A stretch of 64,000 bases of DNA from Hirschia litorea. Lineage in GTDB: Bacteria; Pseudomonadota; Alphaproteobacteria; Caulobacterales; Hyphomonadaceae. Where the stretch lies: NCBI RefSeq assembly GCF_042665075.1, contig NZ_JBHTBR010000004.1:124001-188000 (forward strand). Reading direction: 5' to 3'. Positions 49,523-57,803 of the stretch are shown piece by piece. Position 1 is the first letter of the stretch, and every line of letters starts with the position of its first letter. The position numbers were made by a program, and so were the translations under genes. The notes under the pieces are model-generated. The model saw only the letters and a list, made by a program, of their open reading frames with translations, searched no databases and was not told the DNA's origin.

Positions 49523-49900
49523 CTAACTTTTCTTCTCTTTGTACGTGCCTAATAACAGCTGCGCCTCTCGACGGTGCTCTGACTTTATGTGACCGCTTAC
49601 AATCCCCATCGCCATAGCGATGACTGTTGCGTCATCTGAGAAGCCCAATGCCAAAATGAAATCGGGGATTACATCTGTAGGCACAACAAAATATGCCAGC
49701 GCAGCAAGTAACACTCCGCGTACACGACCAGGCGTCTCTTTATCAAACGCACAATAATAGGATGCAGCTACATCCTCGGCAAAAGGTATATGACGCACAA
49801 ATTTCAGTAATTTTGGCAATGCCTTACGCGCTTTTTCAGCGTTAAGCTTACGTTCTGCAATCTCGTCTTCAGTTTCCGGATCGAGGATTTCAATCTGCAT
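49523..49900 (-). CDS. YkvA family (DUF1232) membrane protein
   Basis: A 125-residue protein of the YkvA/DUF1232 family. A soluble N-terminal helix region (about 1-60) precedes the conserved AALAYFVVPTDVIPDFILALGFSDDATVIAMAM membrane-associated hairpin. Function unknown. A good AGGAGT-like site lies upstream of the ATG. It is the last gene before the flagellin block, on the same strand, but separated by a terminator. Confidence 0.88.
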   Translation of the reverse strand: MQIEILDPETEDEIAERKLNAEKARKALPKLLKFVRHIPFAEDVAASYYCAFDKETPGRVRGVLLAALAYFVVPTDVIPDFILALGFSDDATVIAMAMGIVSGHIKSEHRREAQLLLGTYKEKKS

Positions 49901-49994
49901 TAAAGATCACTCCTTTTAGTACTTATTCTCTATAATACAGATAATAATGGCAAGCCTATGATCTTCCCTTCATAGCGCAAAACGGGGCAGAAAA

Positions 49995-50024
49995 AAGCCC
50001 GAGCCTAATAATAGACTCGGGCTT
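49995..50024 (-). terminator. Terminator of the first flagellin gene
   Basis: AAGCCCGAG (49995-50003) pairs with CTCGGGCTT (50016-50024). On the minus strand the hairpin ends in CTCGGGCTTTTTTCTG, an intrinsic terminator 67 bases after the flagellin stop. Confidence 0.9.
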
Positions 50025-50090
50025 AAGTAGCACGATTAGGGAAGACCAGACCTCTAACCGTGGAACTGGTTGAGCATATTCAAACTCAAA

Positions 50091-50921
50091 TTAGTTTTGA
50101 AATAGTGAAAGAACCGTCTCAGGAGATTGGTTGGCAATAGACATAGCCTGCACGCCCAACTGCTGTTTCACCTGTAGCGATGTCAGCAAGGCACTTTCCT
50201 TACCCAAATCAGCATCAACAAGAGAACCAACACCAGAGGTAATCACGTCCTGAAGGCGTGTTACGAAATTGGCGTGATTATCAATTTTCTGAGATGCACC
50301 TCCAAGGCGTGCCAAAGCACCATTCACATTTGTGATGCTGTTCTGGATTGCTGTCATCGTTGCTTGTGCATCAGCTGGCGTGCTTAAATCATGCGTCGCT
50401 GGATCGAGCGTAATATTCGCGCCACCAAATGTGAAATCTTCAGACGCAATTGTAAGCTTATTTGTACCAGATGCATCTGCCACGAAATCAAGTCCGCTCG
50501 GCAATGAATTATCAAGCAGATTTACGCCATCAAATGTAGCTGCGCTAACGATTTTCTCAAGCTGCGTGACAAGGCCATTAAAGTCTTCTTGGTATGCCGC
50601 ACGTGATGTTGCGTCGATATCCTGCGTCGCTGCCAAAGCTTTCTCGCGAATCTGAATCAAAATATCAGAAACAGTCTCTCCAGCAGCCATCGCAATATCA
50701 CCAATAGATTTGGATCTGTTTAGGCTTACCTGAATAATATCATAGGCCGAGTTTTCACCGCGCAATCCCTGCGCGACTGAATATATAGCAGCATTGTCCT
50801 TAGCGTTCGCGACCTTGAGGCCTGAGCTTACGCGGTCGGTCGTTGTTTCAAGGCTTTTATTCGTCGCATTCAGATTTTGCAACGCTATAAGCGACTGAGC
50901 GTTTGATACGCCGTTTACCAT
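50091..50921 (-). CDS. Flagellin A (most divergent of four)
   Basis: A 276-residue flagellin. N-terminal D0/D1 core: QSLIALQNLNATNKSLETTTDRVSSGLKVANAKDNAAIYSVAQGLRGE. C-terminal core: GSLVDADLGKESALLTSLQVKQQLGVQAMSIANQSPETVLSLFQN. It lacks the hypervariable outer domains, as in alphaproteobacterial flagellins. It differs strongly from the other three, and no sigma-54 promoter was seen in its 130-base upstream spacer. flaG lies 130 bases upstream on the same strand. GGAGA precedes the ATG. Confidence 0.97.
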   Translation of the reverse strand: MVNGVSNAQSLIALQNLNATNKSLETTTDRVSSGLKVANAKDNAAIYSVAQGLRGENSAYDIIQVSLNRSKSIGDIAMAAGETVSDILIQIREKALAATQDIDATSRAAYQEDFNGLVTQLEKIVSAATFDGVNLLDNSLPSGLDFVADASGTNKLTIASEDFTFGGANITLDPATHDLSTPADAQATMTAIQNSITNVNGALARLGGASQKIDNHANFVTRLQDVITSGVGSLVDADLGKESALLTSLQVKQQLGVQAMSIANQSPETVLSLFQN

Positions 50922-51051
50922 AATCTGTCTCCAAACGTGGTCGTTCGGGTGGTCCCGAGTTTTTTCGTTGGCTACAGAATTGAACGCTTTTCGTTAATAC
51001 TTCCTTCGCATTCGCGAGAAAACACAAATATTTCTTCAAATTTTAAATAAA

Positions 51052-51390
51052 TTAAATCGTTTTATCGAGCCACAGACCCGAAGAGCTTCCAGTCTGCTTC
51101 GCAATTTTCAGCCAATCAACATCTGGCCACTGACGAATAATATCGCCGCTTTCAGTGTCTATTAGTGTGTGAACAAAGCGCCCTGTTTCGCTATCTTTTT
51201 CGATAACTAATTTGCCGTGCTCAACACCATGTTGACGCGCAATTTCTTCTACAAATTGTTTGCGACGCGCTTCTACGGCTTGATCTGCTATTTTCTTGTC
51301 ATCCTTATAAGCGTCATTGTAAATACGCTCTGGACGGCTAACATCTAATTTAGGTGATGTTGTAGTAAGTGGTGATAATTCCGTTCCCAT
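51052..51390 (-). CDS. flaG: FlaG family protein
   Basis: A 112-residue FlaG-type protein. The C-terminal half matches: VEHGKLVIEKDSETGRFVHTLIDTESGDIIRQWPDVDWLKI, the family's K..D..TG..I.rQ.P pattern. FlaG modulates filament length in other bacteria. It is placed between flagellin genes at 50091 and 51490; two hairpins (51426-51448 and 51452-51471) separate it from the upstream flagellin. AAGGAA precedes the ATG. Confidence 0.87.
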   Translation of the reverse strand: MGTELSPLTTTSPKLDVSRPERIYNDAYKDDKKIADQAVEARRKQFVEEIARQHGVEHGKLVIEKDSETGRFVHTLIDTESGDIIRQWPDVDWLKIAKQTGSSSGLWLDKTI

Positions 51391-51425
51391 TTCCTTTTCT
51401 CCCGCCGGTCCTGCCTTTTGCAGCC

Positions 51426-51471
51426 GACTATCCTATATCGCGATAGTCCTCCCCGACCCTTTCGGGTCGGG
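51426..51471. terminator. Two hairpins between flagellin B and flaG
   Basis: GACTATC/GATAGTC (51426-51432 / 51442-51448) and CCCGACCC/GGGTCGGG (51452-51459 / 51464-51471, four-base loop) stand in tandem after the flagellin B stop. There is no T-run; they may stabilise the upstream mRNA or reduce flaG read-through. Confidence 0.6.
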
Positions 51472-51489
51472 AAGAAATATCGAATTGTC

Positions 51490-52314
51490 CTATCGGAAGA
51501 AGGACAGAGCCAAACCAGAAGATTGGTTCGCAATAGACAGAGCCTGCACACCAAGTTGTTGCTTAGTTTGGAGGGACTGTAGTTTTGCGGATTCTTTGGC
51601 AAGGTCTGCATCAACAAGGTTACCGATACCGGCTTCCATTGCGTCAGATAGCTTTGTCACAAATGTAGAGTGAGTAGTTACAGCTTTTGAACCTGTACCC
51701 AAACGTGCCAAGGCAGCGTTCACATTGTCGATAGATGCTTCAAGTGCAGTGATAGCATCACCGGCTTTTGTCACAGTTGAGATATCTGAACCAGCTGTCA
51801 ATGTGATTGTTGTTCCTGTCAAAGACAAGTCTTCAGCAGCAACAGTTAGTGTGCTAGTACCGTCAGCGTTTGCCAAAGCCGTAATGTCGTCAGCACCGTT
51901 TTTCAACAGGTTTGCACCGTTGAATTCAGCGTTATCAACAATAGTCGTGATCTGATCACGAAGCGCTTTAAAGTCTTCGTCATAAGCTGAACGTTGAGCA
52001 GTTGTCAGTGTACCATCTTTCGCACCAAGTGCTTTTTCTTTCATCTCAACCAAGAGATCAGAAACAGCTTCACCAGCTGCGATAGCAGTATCAACAGTTG
52101 AACCAGTACGGTCTAAAGACTGTTTTACAACACCATAAGAAGCAACATCAGCACGCATGCCTTGAGCAATAGCGAAGATAGCACCGTTATCTTTCGCGCT
52201 TGATACAGCCAAACCCGTGTTGATGCGGGATTGAGTTGTCTCAAGTTGACGTGTTGTGCTGTTTAGTTGTTGTAGTGCAATCATTGCACCGTGGTTTGTG
52301 TTTACGCTTGTCAT
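51490..52314 (-). CDS. Flagellin B
   Basis: A 274-residue flagellin. D0/D1: AMIALQQLNSTTRQLETTQSRINTGLAVSSAKDNGAIFAIAQGMRADV, and C-terminal GIGNLVDADLAKESAKLQSLQTKQQLGVQALSIANQ. It differs from flagellin C (52926) at about 21 of 274 positions by my count, so these two are a recent duplication. A sigma-54 promoter is at 52403-52417, 89 bases before the start codon. Confidence 0.97.
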   Translation of the reverse strand: MTSVNTNHGAMIALQQLNSTTRQLETTQSRINTGLAVSSAKDNGAIFAIAQGMRADVASYGVVKQSLDRTGSTVDTAIAAGEAVSDLLVEMKEKALGAKDGTLTTAQRSAYDEDFKALRDQITTIVDNAEFNGANLLKNGADDITALANADGTSTLTVAAEDLSLTGTTITLTAGSDISTVTKAGDAITALEASIDNVNAALARLGTGSKAVTTHSTFVTKLSDAMEAGIGNLVDADLAKESAKLQSLQTKQQLGVQALSIANQSSGLALSFFR

Positions 52315-52402
52315 TTTGACATACCTTTTTCGTACCTGATCTCAGGCGTTAATGAAAACCAGATCATTTTAATCTGGAGGCGTTTTGCCTACTGGGTATA
52401 TC

Positions 52403-52417
52403 GCAAGTCCTGTGCCG
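52403..52417 (-). promoter_or_regulatory. Sigma-54 promoter of flagellin B
   Basis: On the minus strand cGGCACAGGACTTGC matches the -24/-12 consensus TGGCAC-N5-TTGC with correct spacing (GG and GC ten bases apart). The transcription start would be near 52391. Confidence 0.8.
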
Positions 52418-52555
52418 GATTTAGGGTTAACAACTCCTCAAAGAAACTTGATTTTAAAGCGTTTTTGTAGGCGTTCGTAAACAATGTATGAATGGGCTAT
52501 ATGGATGTATTTTGCACTTTTTGCCTAGCGGAAAATATTGCCGGGAAAGATATGG

Positions 52556-52568
52556 GGCAATATGTGCC
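52556..52568 (-). promoter_or_regulatory. Putative upstream activator site of flagellin B
   Basis: GGCAATATGTGCC (plus strand; minus GGCACATATTGCC) lies about 140 bases upstream of the sigma-54 promoter. Similar GGCAATA-type boxes lie upstream of the promoters at 53824 and 55093. They could bind a FlbD-type enhancer protein. Confidence 0.45.
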
Positions 52569-52569
52569 T

Positions 52570-52870
52570 ACCTCAAAGGTGCGTTTATTAACAAGATGCA
52601 GAACAGCCACCCAAAACGTGGTTAATTATTCGTGTATACAATTGAATTAAATACGATTTTTATGATGGGGTGACTAAAAATCAGACCACACATAATGTTC
52701 AATCCGCTGCCCTGCTGCATGCCCCCTGATTACACGCTGAGGACCCCATGCCTGCCCCGCGCCATGCGTCTGCTATCACTCTGGATTGACAGTGCTGTCG
52801 TGGCGCGCGTGTTGAGGTCTTCCCGCTTCTTTCATTGAGCTAAATGTCGCGCAATTTTAGACATAAAAAA
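52570..52870. other. Spacer before the flagellin C terminator
   Basis: About 300 bases without a recognisable gene. It has some pyrimidine-rich and repetitive-looking stretches but no clear element beyond the activator motif above and the terminator below. Confidence 0.5.
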
Positions 52871-52894
52871 ACTCCGGCGATTGCGCGCCGGAGT
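52871..52894 (-). terminator. Terminator of flagellin C
   Basis: ACTCCGGCG (52871-52879) pairs perfectly with CGCCGGAGT (52886-52894). On the minus strand it ends in GGAGTTTTTTTATG, an intrinsic terminator 32 bases after the flagellin C stop. Confidence 0.93.
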
Positions 52895-52925
52895 TTTCTT
52901 ATTATTCGATTTAGTCGCCTTCGTC

Positions 52926-53750
52926 CTATCGGAAGAAAGACAGAGCCAAACCAGAAGACTGGTTCGCAATAGATAGAGCCTGCACACCAAGCTGTTGCTT
53001 CGTTTGTAGAGACTGTAGTTTTGCGGATTCTTTAGCAAGGTCAGCATCAACAAGGTTACCGATACCAGCTTCCATTGCGTCAGAAAGCTTCGTTACGAAT
53101 GTTGAGTGCGTTGTCAAAGCTTTTGAACCTGTACCCAAACGTGCCAAGGCAGCGTTTACGTTATCGATTGAAGTTTCAAGTGCAGTGATCACGTTACCAG
53201 CTTTTGTGACAGTGTTAATGTCTGACGCTGGTGTCAAAGTGATAGTTGTACCTGTCAAAGACAAGTCTTCGTTTTGAACAGTGATCGTGCTTGAACCATC
53301 AGTGTTAGCCAAAGCTGTGATGTCTGCTGCACCGTTTTCCAACAAGTTTGCACCGTTGAATTCAGCGTTGTCTACGATTGTAGAGATCTGATCACGAAGC
53401 GCTTTAAAGTCTTCGTCATAAGCTGAACGTTGAGCAGTTGTAAGTGTACCATCTTTTGCACCAAGTGCTTTTTCTTTCATCTCAACCAAGAGATCAGAAA
53501 CAGCTTCACCAGCTGCGATAGCAGTATCAACAGTTGAACCAACGCGATCCAAGGATTGCTTTACAACACCATAAGATGCCACATCTGCGCGCATGCCTTG
53601 AGCAATAGCGAAGATCGCACCGTTGTCTTTCGCGCTTGATACAGCCAAACCAGTATTAATACGTGTTTGAGTTGTCTCAAGTTGTGCGTTTGTTTTGTTT
53701 AGTTGTTGTAGGGCAATCATTGCACCTGGGTTTGTGTTTACGCTCGTCAT
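52926..53750 (-). CDS. Flagellin C
   Basis: A 274-residue flagellin nearly identical to flagellin B. Core segments are QQLNKTNAQLETTQTRINTGLAVSSAKDNGAIFAIAQGMRADV and GIGNLVDADLAKESAKLQSLQTKQQLGVQALSIANQSSGLALSFFR. ATG 53750 begins the conserved MTSVNTN; the frame runs on to 53816 without a site. A sigma-54 promoter lies at 53824-53838, 74 bases upstream. Flanked by a strong terminator on the downstream side. Confidence 0.97.
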   Translation of the reverse strand: MTSVNTNPGAMIALQQLNKTNAQLETTQTRINTGLAVSSAKDNGAIFAIAQGMRADVASYGVVKQSLDRVGSTVDTAIAAGEAVSDLLVEMKEKALGAKDGTLTTAQRSAYDEDFKALRDQISTIVDNAEFNGANLLENGAADITALANTDGSSTITVQNEDLSLTGTTITLTPASDINTVTKAGNVITALETSIDNVNAALARLGTGSKALTTHSTFVTKLSDAMEAGIGNLVDADLAKESAKLQSLQTKQQLGVQALSIANQSSGLALSFFR

Positions 53751-53823
53751 TTTGACGTATCCTTTCAGGAATATGTACGAAGCTTTTTGCTTCCAGAAGC
53801 TTTTTGCTTCCGCCATTCTCCAC

Positions 53824-53838
53824 GCAAAGATGATGCCA
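53824..53838 (-). promoter_or_regulatory. Sigma-54 promoter of flagellin C
   Basis: On the minus strand TGGCATCATCTTTGC fits TGGCAC-N5-TTGC with one change and perfect spacing. A GGCAATACTTTCC box lies about 120 bases further upstream at 53958-53970. Confidence 0.8.
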
Positions 53839-53939
53839 GTTGGTGATCGTTAATAAAAATCACGACGCGCCGCACTTTTGGGCCTTCAATTCTTAATTCA
53901 ATTGGTAAAATTCATAGTTTACAGGAATTTAGCATAAAA

Positions 53940-53980
53940 TTTGCCGAGTATTCTCTAGGCAATACTTTCCCATCGGCAAA
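53940..53980. promoter_or_regulatory. Inverted repeat and activator box upstream of flagellin C
   Basis: TTTGCCGA (53940-53947) and TCGGCAAA (53973-53980) are exact inverted repeats 25 bases apart. Between them lies GGCAATACTTTCC (53958-53970), a relative of boxes near 52556 and 55193. The arrangement suits an enhancer-binding protein such as FlbD. Confidence 0.45.
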
Positions 53981-54024
53981 ACCTATACGGTTTGACCCCG
54001 CCTCATTTCTCGAGGCACAAAAAA

Positions 54025-54061
54025 ACCGCCCTGAACCTTTTCTGGTTCATATCTGGCGGGT
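54025..54061 (-). terminator. Distal terminator downstream of flagellin D
   Basis: ACCGCC (54025-54030) pairs with GGCGGGT (54055-54061, with a bulge), enclosing GAACC/GGTTC. On the minus strand the arm is followed by GGTTTTTTTGTG. It lies about 130 bases after the flagellin D stop. Confidence 0.75.
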
Positions 54062-54150
54062 TCGTCATAAGACGCGCTTTTTGCGCACATGAAACAAACG
54101 GAGCAATGCCTCAAACCTAAGATCTATTGATCCTAGAAGGGAGGCGGCCC

Positions 54151-54172
54151 GGGCGAAGTTGATGCTTCGCCC
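54151..54172 (-). terminator. GC-rich hairpin after flagellin D
   Basis: GGGCGAAG (54151-54158) pairs perfectly with CTTCGCCC (54165-54172), 16 bases after the stop codon. It lacks a T-run and probably protects the mRNA 3' end, with the distal terminator doing the stopping. Confidence 0.65.
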
Positions 54173-54187
54173 AAGACCGAACGCCTT

Positions 54188-55021
54188 CTAACCTTGGAAG
54201 AGCGAATTAATGATGGCTGGAGCCTGGTTCGCAATCGACAATGCCTGCACACCCAATTGTTGCTTTGTCTGCAACGATTGAAGAGCCGCACTTTCTCTTG
54301 CCAAGTCAGCGTCAACCAAATTACCAATCCCAGTCGTCAATTGATCAGACATCTTGCCAACGAATACATTGTGTATTTCGACGGCTTTAGCTGCTGTACC
54401 CAAACGTGCCAAAGCACCATTTAGGTTTTGAATAGATGCAGAAACCGCAGCAACTGCAGTACTTGCCTGCGTTACAGTCGTAAATGACTGTGTTGCCGTG
54501 ACCGTCACAATAGTACCACTAAGCGACAAGTCTTCTGCTGGCACTGTCAATGAAGATGTTCCATCCGCATTGGCAATGGCTGCAATATCCGTCACAGAAC
54601 CATCGATAAGGTTTGCACCGTTAAACTCGGCATTCCCTACGATCTTTCCGATCTGGTTACGAAGCGCTGTAAAGTCTTCGTTATATGCAGCACGCTGCTC
54701 TGTAGACAGAGTTGTATCTGTTGCAGAAAGCGCCTTCTCTTTCATATCAATCAACAAATCAGAAATGGCTTCACCAGCTGAAAGGGCCACATCAGTTGTA
54801 GACTGAACGCGATCCAAACTCTGTTGGGCAACACCCAAACCTGAAACTTCCGAGCGCATACCTTGGGCAATGGCGAAAATCGCACCATTATCCTTAGCGC
54901 CGGCAACTTTCAAACCGGTATTAATCCGTGACTGAGTTTCAGCTAATGACATATTCGTCTTGTTAAGTTGTTGTAGAGCGATCATCGCTCCGTTGTTCGT
55001 GTTTACCGATAAAGAAGCCAT
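54188..55021 (-). CDS. Flagellin D
   Basis: A 277-residue flagellin. Core segments: MASLSVNTNNGAMIALQQLN, INTGLKVAGAKDNGAIFAIAQGMRSEV, and GIGNLVDADLARESAALQSLQTKQQLGVQALSIANQAPAIINSLFQG. It is related to flagellins B and C but clearly distinct. A consensus sigma-54 promoter lies 72 bases upstream. AAGGAGG-type site (TAAGGAGGAAG) lies in its leader, and a second weak site near AAAGGGATTTAC before the ATG. Confidence 0.97.
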   Translation of the reverse strand: MASLSVNTNNGAMIALQQLNKTNMSLAETQSRINTGLKVAGAKDNGAIFAIAQGMRSEVSGLGVAQQSLDRVQSTTDVALSAGEAISDLLIDMKEKALSATDTTLSTEQRAAYNEDFTALRNQIGKIVGNAEFNGANLIDGSVTDIAAIANADGTSSLTVPAEDLSLSGTIVTVTATQSFTTVTQASTAVAAVSASIQNLNGALARLGTAAKAVEIHNVFVGKMSDQLTTGIGNLVDADLARESAALQSLQTKQQLGVQALSIANQAPAIINSLFQG

Positions 55022-55092
55022 CGGGGTAAATCCCTTTCATTCTGTAAGGAGGAAGCTATAAGCCACCGAACATTTTGTTCACACGAGTAGAA

Positions 55093-55107
55093 GCAATTTC
55101 CGGGCCA
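55093..55107 (-). promoter_or_regulatory. Sigma-54 promoter of flagellin D
   Basis: On the minus strand TGGCCCGGAAATTGC matches TGGCAC-N5-TTGC with perfect spacing. A GGCAATATTTGCGG box at 55193-55206 lies about 86 bases upstream, similar to those near the other two promoters. Confidence 0.85.
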
Positions 55108-55369
55108 ATAGATCAAATTTTACGCAAATTTATAACAATTTGATTTTATTGAATATTTTCAAACATTCTTTGCGTGTTGCATCTTAAATTACGGCAATAT
55201 TTGCGGTAGTTGTTACCCACTAGGAAAATTCGACCCAGCAAGGTGAAAATACTGCCCAATGCGCAGAGTAAAAACGCAGCTTACCCTCACGCTTTGACAG
55301 GCTTTATGAGGTGTGATCTGCACACTTAAATTAAGAGAGATTCTTCACCCGCTCCGCAAGTGAAAGCAA

Positions 55370-56044
55370 ATGATAGATACAATTTTATTTGATTGTGATG
55401 GCGTACTCATCGACACAGAAATGCTTGCCCTCGATATTGAGGTCAACTTTTTGGCACAAAACAACTTTTTCTACGAACGCATGGATTTCGCACGCGCATT
55501 TATTGGCATGGATGGCGTGGGCATGCGCGCTCAAATGGGGCGTGATTATCTTGCCCAGCATAACAGACCAATGCCTGAAAACCTTTTTGATGACATGTGG
55601 GCAGCACGCGATGCACATTTTGCGACCCACCTCACGCCTGTGCCGAATGCAGACTTAAGTTTGCGTGCTTGGAAAGGAAAGAAAGCGGTCGCCTCCTCTT
55701 CTAAAATCCATCACTTAAAAACAAACCTCACTCAAACTGGTTTGGCTGATCTGGTCTATCCTAATGTGTTTTCAGCCGATCAAGTCGCACGTGGCAAACC
55801 TCACCCTGATGTCTTTTTATATGCAGCCACGCAAATTGGCGCGAAACCAGAAAATTGCCTTGTTATCGAAGACAGTATTAATGGTGTAAAAGCAGCAATG
55901 GCCGCCAATATGGATGTATGGGGATTTATGGGCGGCGGCCATGTTTGGCCTGAATTAGCGACGCAACTTACCGCCATTGGTGCGAAGAGAATTATCTACT
56001 CTCATGAGGAATTAGCGCAGGCTCTCACACAGTTGCAGTCATAA
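55370..56044 (+). CDS. HAD-IA phosphatase
   Basis: A 224-residue HAD-superfamily hydrolase of the beta-phosphoglucomutase-like group. Motif I FDCDGVLID gives the nucleophile D9 and acid D11. Motif II is VASSS, motif III is KPHPDVFLYAA with the conserved Lys, and motif IV is VIEDSINGVKAAMAANM. The substrate, probably a sugar phosphate, is unknown. It interrupts the flagellar block on the opposite strand and needs no functional link to it. Confidence 0.95.
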   Translation: MIDTILFDCDGVLIDTEMLALDIEVNFLAQNNFFYERMDFARAFIGMDGVGMRAQMGRDYLAQHNRPMPENLFDDMWAARDAHFATHLTPVPNADLSLRAWKGKKAVASSSKIHHLKTNLTQTGLADLVYPNVFSADQVARGKPHPDVFLYAATQIGAKPENCLVIEDSINGVKAAMAANMDVWGFMGGGHVWPELATQLTAIGAKRIIYSHEELAQALTQLQS

Positions 56045-56046
56045 AA

Positions 56047-56073
56047 AAACGGCAGACGTTAAGCCTGCCGTTT
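56047..56073. terminator. Bidirectional terminator between HAD phosphatase and outer-membrane protein
   Basis: AAACGGCAG (56047-56055) pairs with CTGCCGTTT (56065-56073). A-run and T-run on both sides allow it to end transcripts of both convergent genes. Confidence 0.88.
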
Positions 56074-56095
56074 CTCCAAATTCGTCTATTCAAAT

Positions 56096-56770
56096 CTAGA
56101 ATTTAAACTTCAATCCTGTGCGGATAGTTGTGAAATCTAGATTGTTCTGGCTGATAATTCCGCCTTTATCGACTGGCGTATCAAACTCAACATCATTGGA
56201 GATACGCACCTCGCCAAATGTTGAGATATGCTTGCTCAAACCAAGCTCAACACCTGCACCATATACAAACGCTGTCTCTTCCAATTCCACGGATGTCACC
56301 GGAGGCGCAAAAGTATAAGATTGATTTGCATCGCCTTCATATTGCGTCACACCCACCAAACCATACACGCTGAATGTGTCAGTGACTTTTTGTCCAAGGT
56401 GAAGGTCAAGACCATAGCTATTTTTCAATTCAACTTCGCTAACCAAAACATTGTTGAGGTTTTGCGTTTCTGCATTTTCGTCAGCGTAAAATGCTTCAAA
56501 CTCCAAATATGAGTTTTCCAATACATCAAGACGATATCCAGCACTTACATACACACTCGCACCTGTATCTTGGTCCGTAGTTGTCGCGCTCGGCCCATCT
56601 GCCGGCCCTGTATTTGGAAGGTTTGAACCAGTATTGCGACTTACATCTTGCGTCAAAGTCGTAGAATTAAGACCACCAGAAACATAAAAGCCGCTATCTG
56701 CGTGCGCTAAGCCAGTAAATACAGCACTAGATGCGAGAAGACAGGCAATAGTACGAATTGAATGTGTCAT
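56096..56770 (-). CDS. Outer-membrane beta-barrel protein
   Basis: A 224-residue porin-family barrel. The signal peptide MTHSIRTIACLLASSAVFTGLAHA ends with AHA. The mature part alternates beta strands (GFYVSGGLNSTTL, ASVYVSAGYRLDVLENSYLEFEAFYAD, NSYGLDLHLGQKVTDTFSVYGLVGVTQYEG, FVYGAGVELGLSKHISTFGEVR) and ends TIRTGLKFKF, the terminal aromatic of outer-membrane proteins. It is probably an eight-stranded barrel of the OmpA-N type. Start ATG 56770 has AGAGGG upstream. Confidence 0.87.
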   Translation of the reverse strand: MTHSIRTIACLLASSAVFTGLAHADSGFYVSGGLNSTTLTQDVSRNTGSNLPNTGPADGPSATTTDQDTGASVYVSAGYRLDVLENSYLEFEAFYADENAETQNLNNVLVSEVELKNSYGLDLHLGQKVTDTFSVYGLVGVTQYEGDANQSYTFAPPVTSVELEETAFVYGAGVELGLSKHISTFGEVRISNDVEFDTPVDKGGIISQNNLDFTTIRTGLKFKF

Positions 56771-57019
56771 AGAAAACCCTCTTTTGATATACACACCGCC
56801 TCTAAGGACGTGGCGGCATAAAAGGGTATTTAGCGATCACTAGGAACTGAACTTAATGATAGAAATCGTTCACAAAAACTCGCATTTTTTTGATTAGAAA
56901 TAACAATTTAGTGTGTGATTTTAAATGTGTGTATCGGAGACAATCTCAACAATACAACAAACCTCAATACCCAAAGCGCCCCAACCCGTCTCACGCTTCA
57001 AATATTGGATTGATACAGT

Positions 57020-57415
57020 TTAAGCAGCAGCTATAGAGCTGTCGGCAGCCGATTGCGGCAACCCTTTTGCAGCGGCCAGCCCCTGCATGATATTGCGATT
57101 AATATCTATCAAAGTTTCAATTTCATCGCGATTTCGAGACGCTTCGGACGTGTGCCGTCCCACAAAAAGCGACAAGGAAATGATGCCCGCACGCAATTCT
57201 TCAGGCAATCCATTGCCTTCTTGCGCACAATCCATCGCCATCGCATTCCAAACGCGACGATTTTTATCAAGCGCAGCAACCACTTGACCGAATGCAAATT
57301 TATCAGCTTTTTGCGCTTCCATGAGGTCACGCGTTACCTCAGCAAATAGCCGAAACTCCACATCACGTGGGTCTGCGGTTCTATTGGCTGTCTTTTGGTA
57401 GGCTTGAATTGACAT
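57020..57415 (-). CDS. flaF: Flagellar biosynthesis regulator FlaF
   Basis: A 131-residue FlaF. The start MSIQAYQKTANRTADPRDVEFRLFAEVTRDLMEAQKADK is typical. In Caulobacter FlaF is a flagellin-specific chaperone/regulator needed for flagellin export and works with FlbT. The gene starts 35 bases inside the upstream flbT, so the two frames overlap. Location next to flagellins and flmG fits a filament-assembly role. Confidence 0.92.
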   Translation of the reverse strand: MSIQAYQKTANRTADPRDVEFRLFAEVTRDLMEAQKADKFAFGQVVAALDKNRRVWNAMAMDCAQEGNGLPEELRAGIISLSLFVGRHTSEASRNRDEIETLIDINRNIMQGLAAAKGLPQSAADSSIAAA

Positions 57416-57803
57416 TACCCAGAACTTCCTCTTCGTACGCGATCAATTTACGGCAACGCCCTAGCGCGCGGTAATAATCGCCACCCATCACATCGCGCGA
57501 AAGAGAAACGCATTCTTTCAATACATCTGCATTGGAAATGGCAGACATAAATTCAGTAATACGCAGGACAAATTCCTCATAATGCTGACCACCGGGCGCA
57601 CCACCATCCAAATACATCAACATCACTGGGAAATAGATGTGTTTTGCAGGTGTATTCACGTCCTCTGGCTGCATGATATCTTTTTCACGCAGGACCGAAG
57701 CCTTATTTTGTAAGAGCATGACGCAACGACGATCACCGTTTTGGAGCACTGCGCCATTTACGACGAATTTCTCTTGCGGCTTCAACGAAAGCTTTAGTGG
57801 CAT
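57381..57803 (-). CDS. flbT: Flagellar repressor FlbT
   Basis: A 140-residue FlbT. It begins MPLKLSLKPQEKFVVNGAVLQNGDRRCVMLLQNKASVLREKDIM and continues with IYFPVMLMYLD and VLKECVSLSRDVMGGDYYRALGRCRKLIAYEEEVL. FlbT binds the 5' leader of flagellin mRNA and blocks translation when export is not ready. Its target leaders could be those of the flagellins at 50-55 kb. AGAGAAC precedes ATG 57803. The end overlaps flaF by 35 bases. Confidence 0.93.
   Translation of the reverse strand: MPLKLSLKPQEKFVVNGAVLQNGDRRCVMLLQNKASVLREKDIMQPEDVNTPAKHIYFPVMLMYLDGGAPGGQHYEEFVLRITEFMSAISNADVLKECVSLSRDVMGGDYYRALGRCRKLIAYEEEVLGNVNSSLPKDSQ

Noticed and set aside
52802..52816. Sigma-54-like sequence TGGCGCGCGTGTTGA on the plus strand
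   Set aside because: No plus-strand gene follows, and the -12 box is off consensus. It probably arises by chance.
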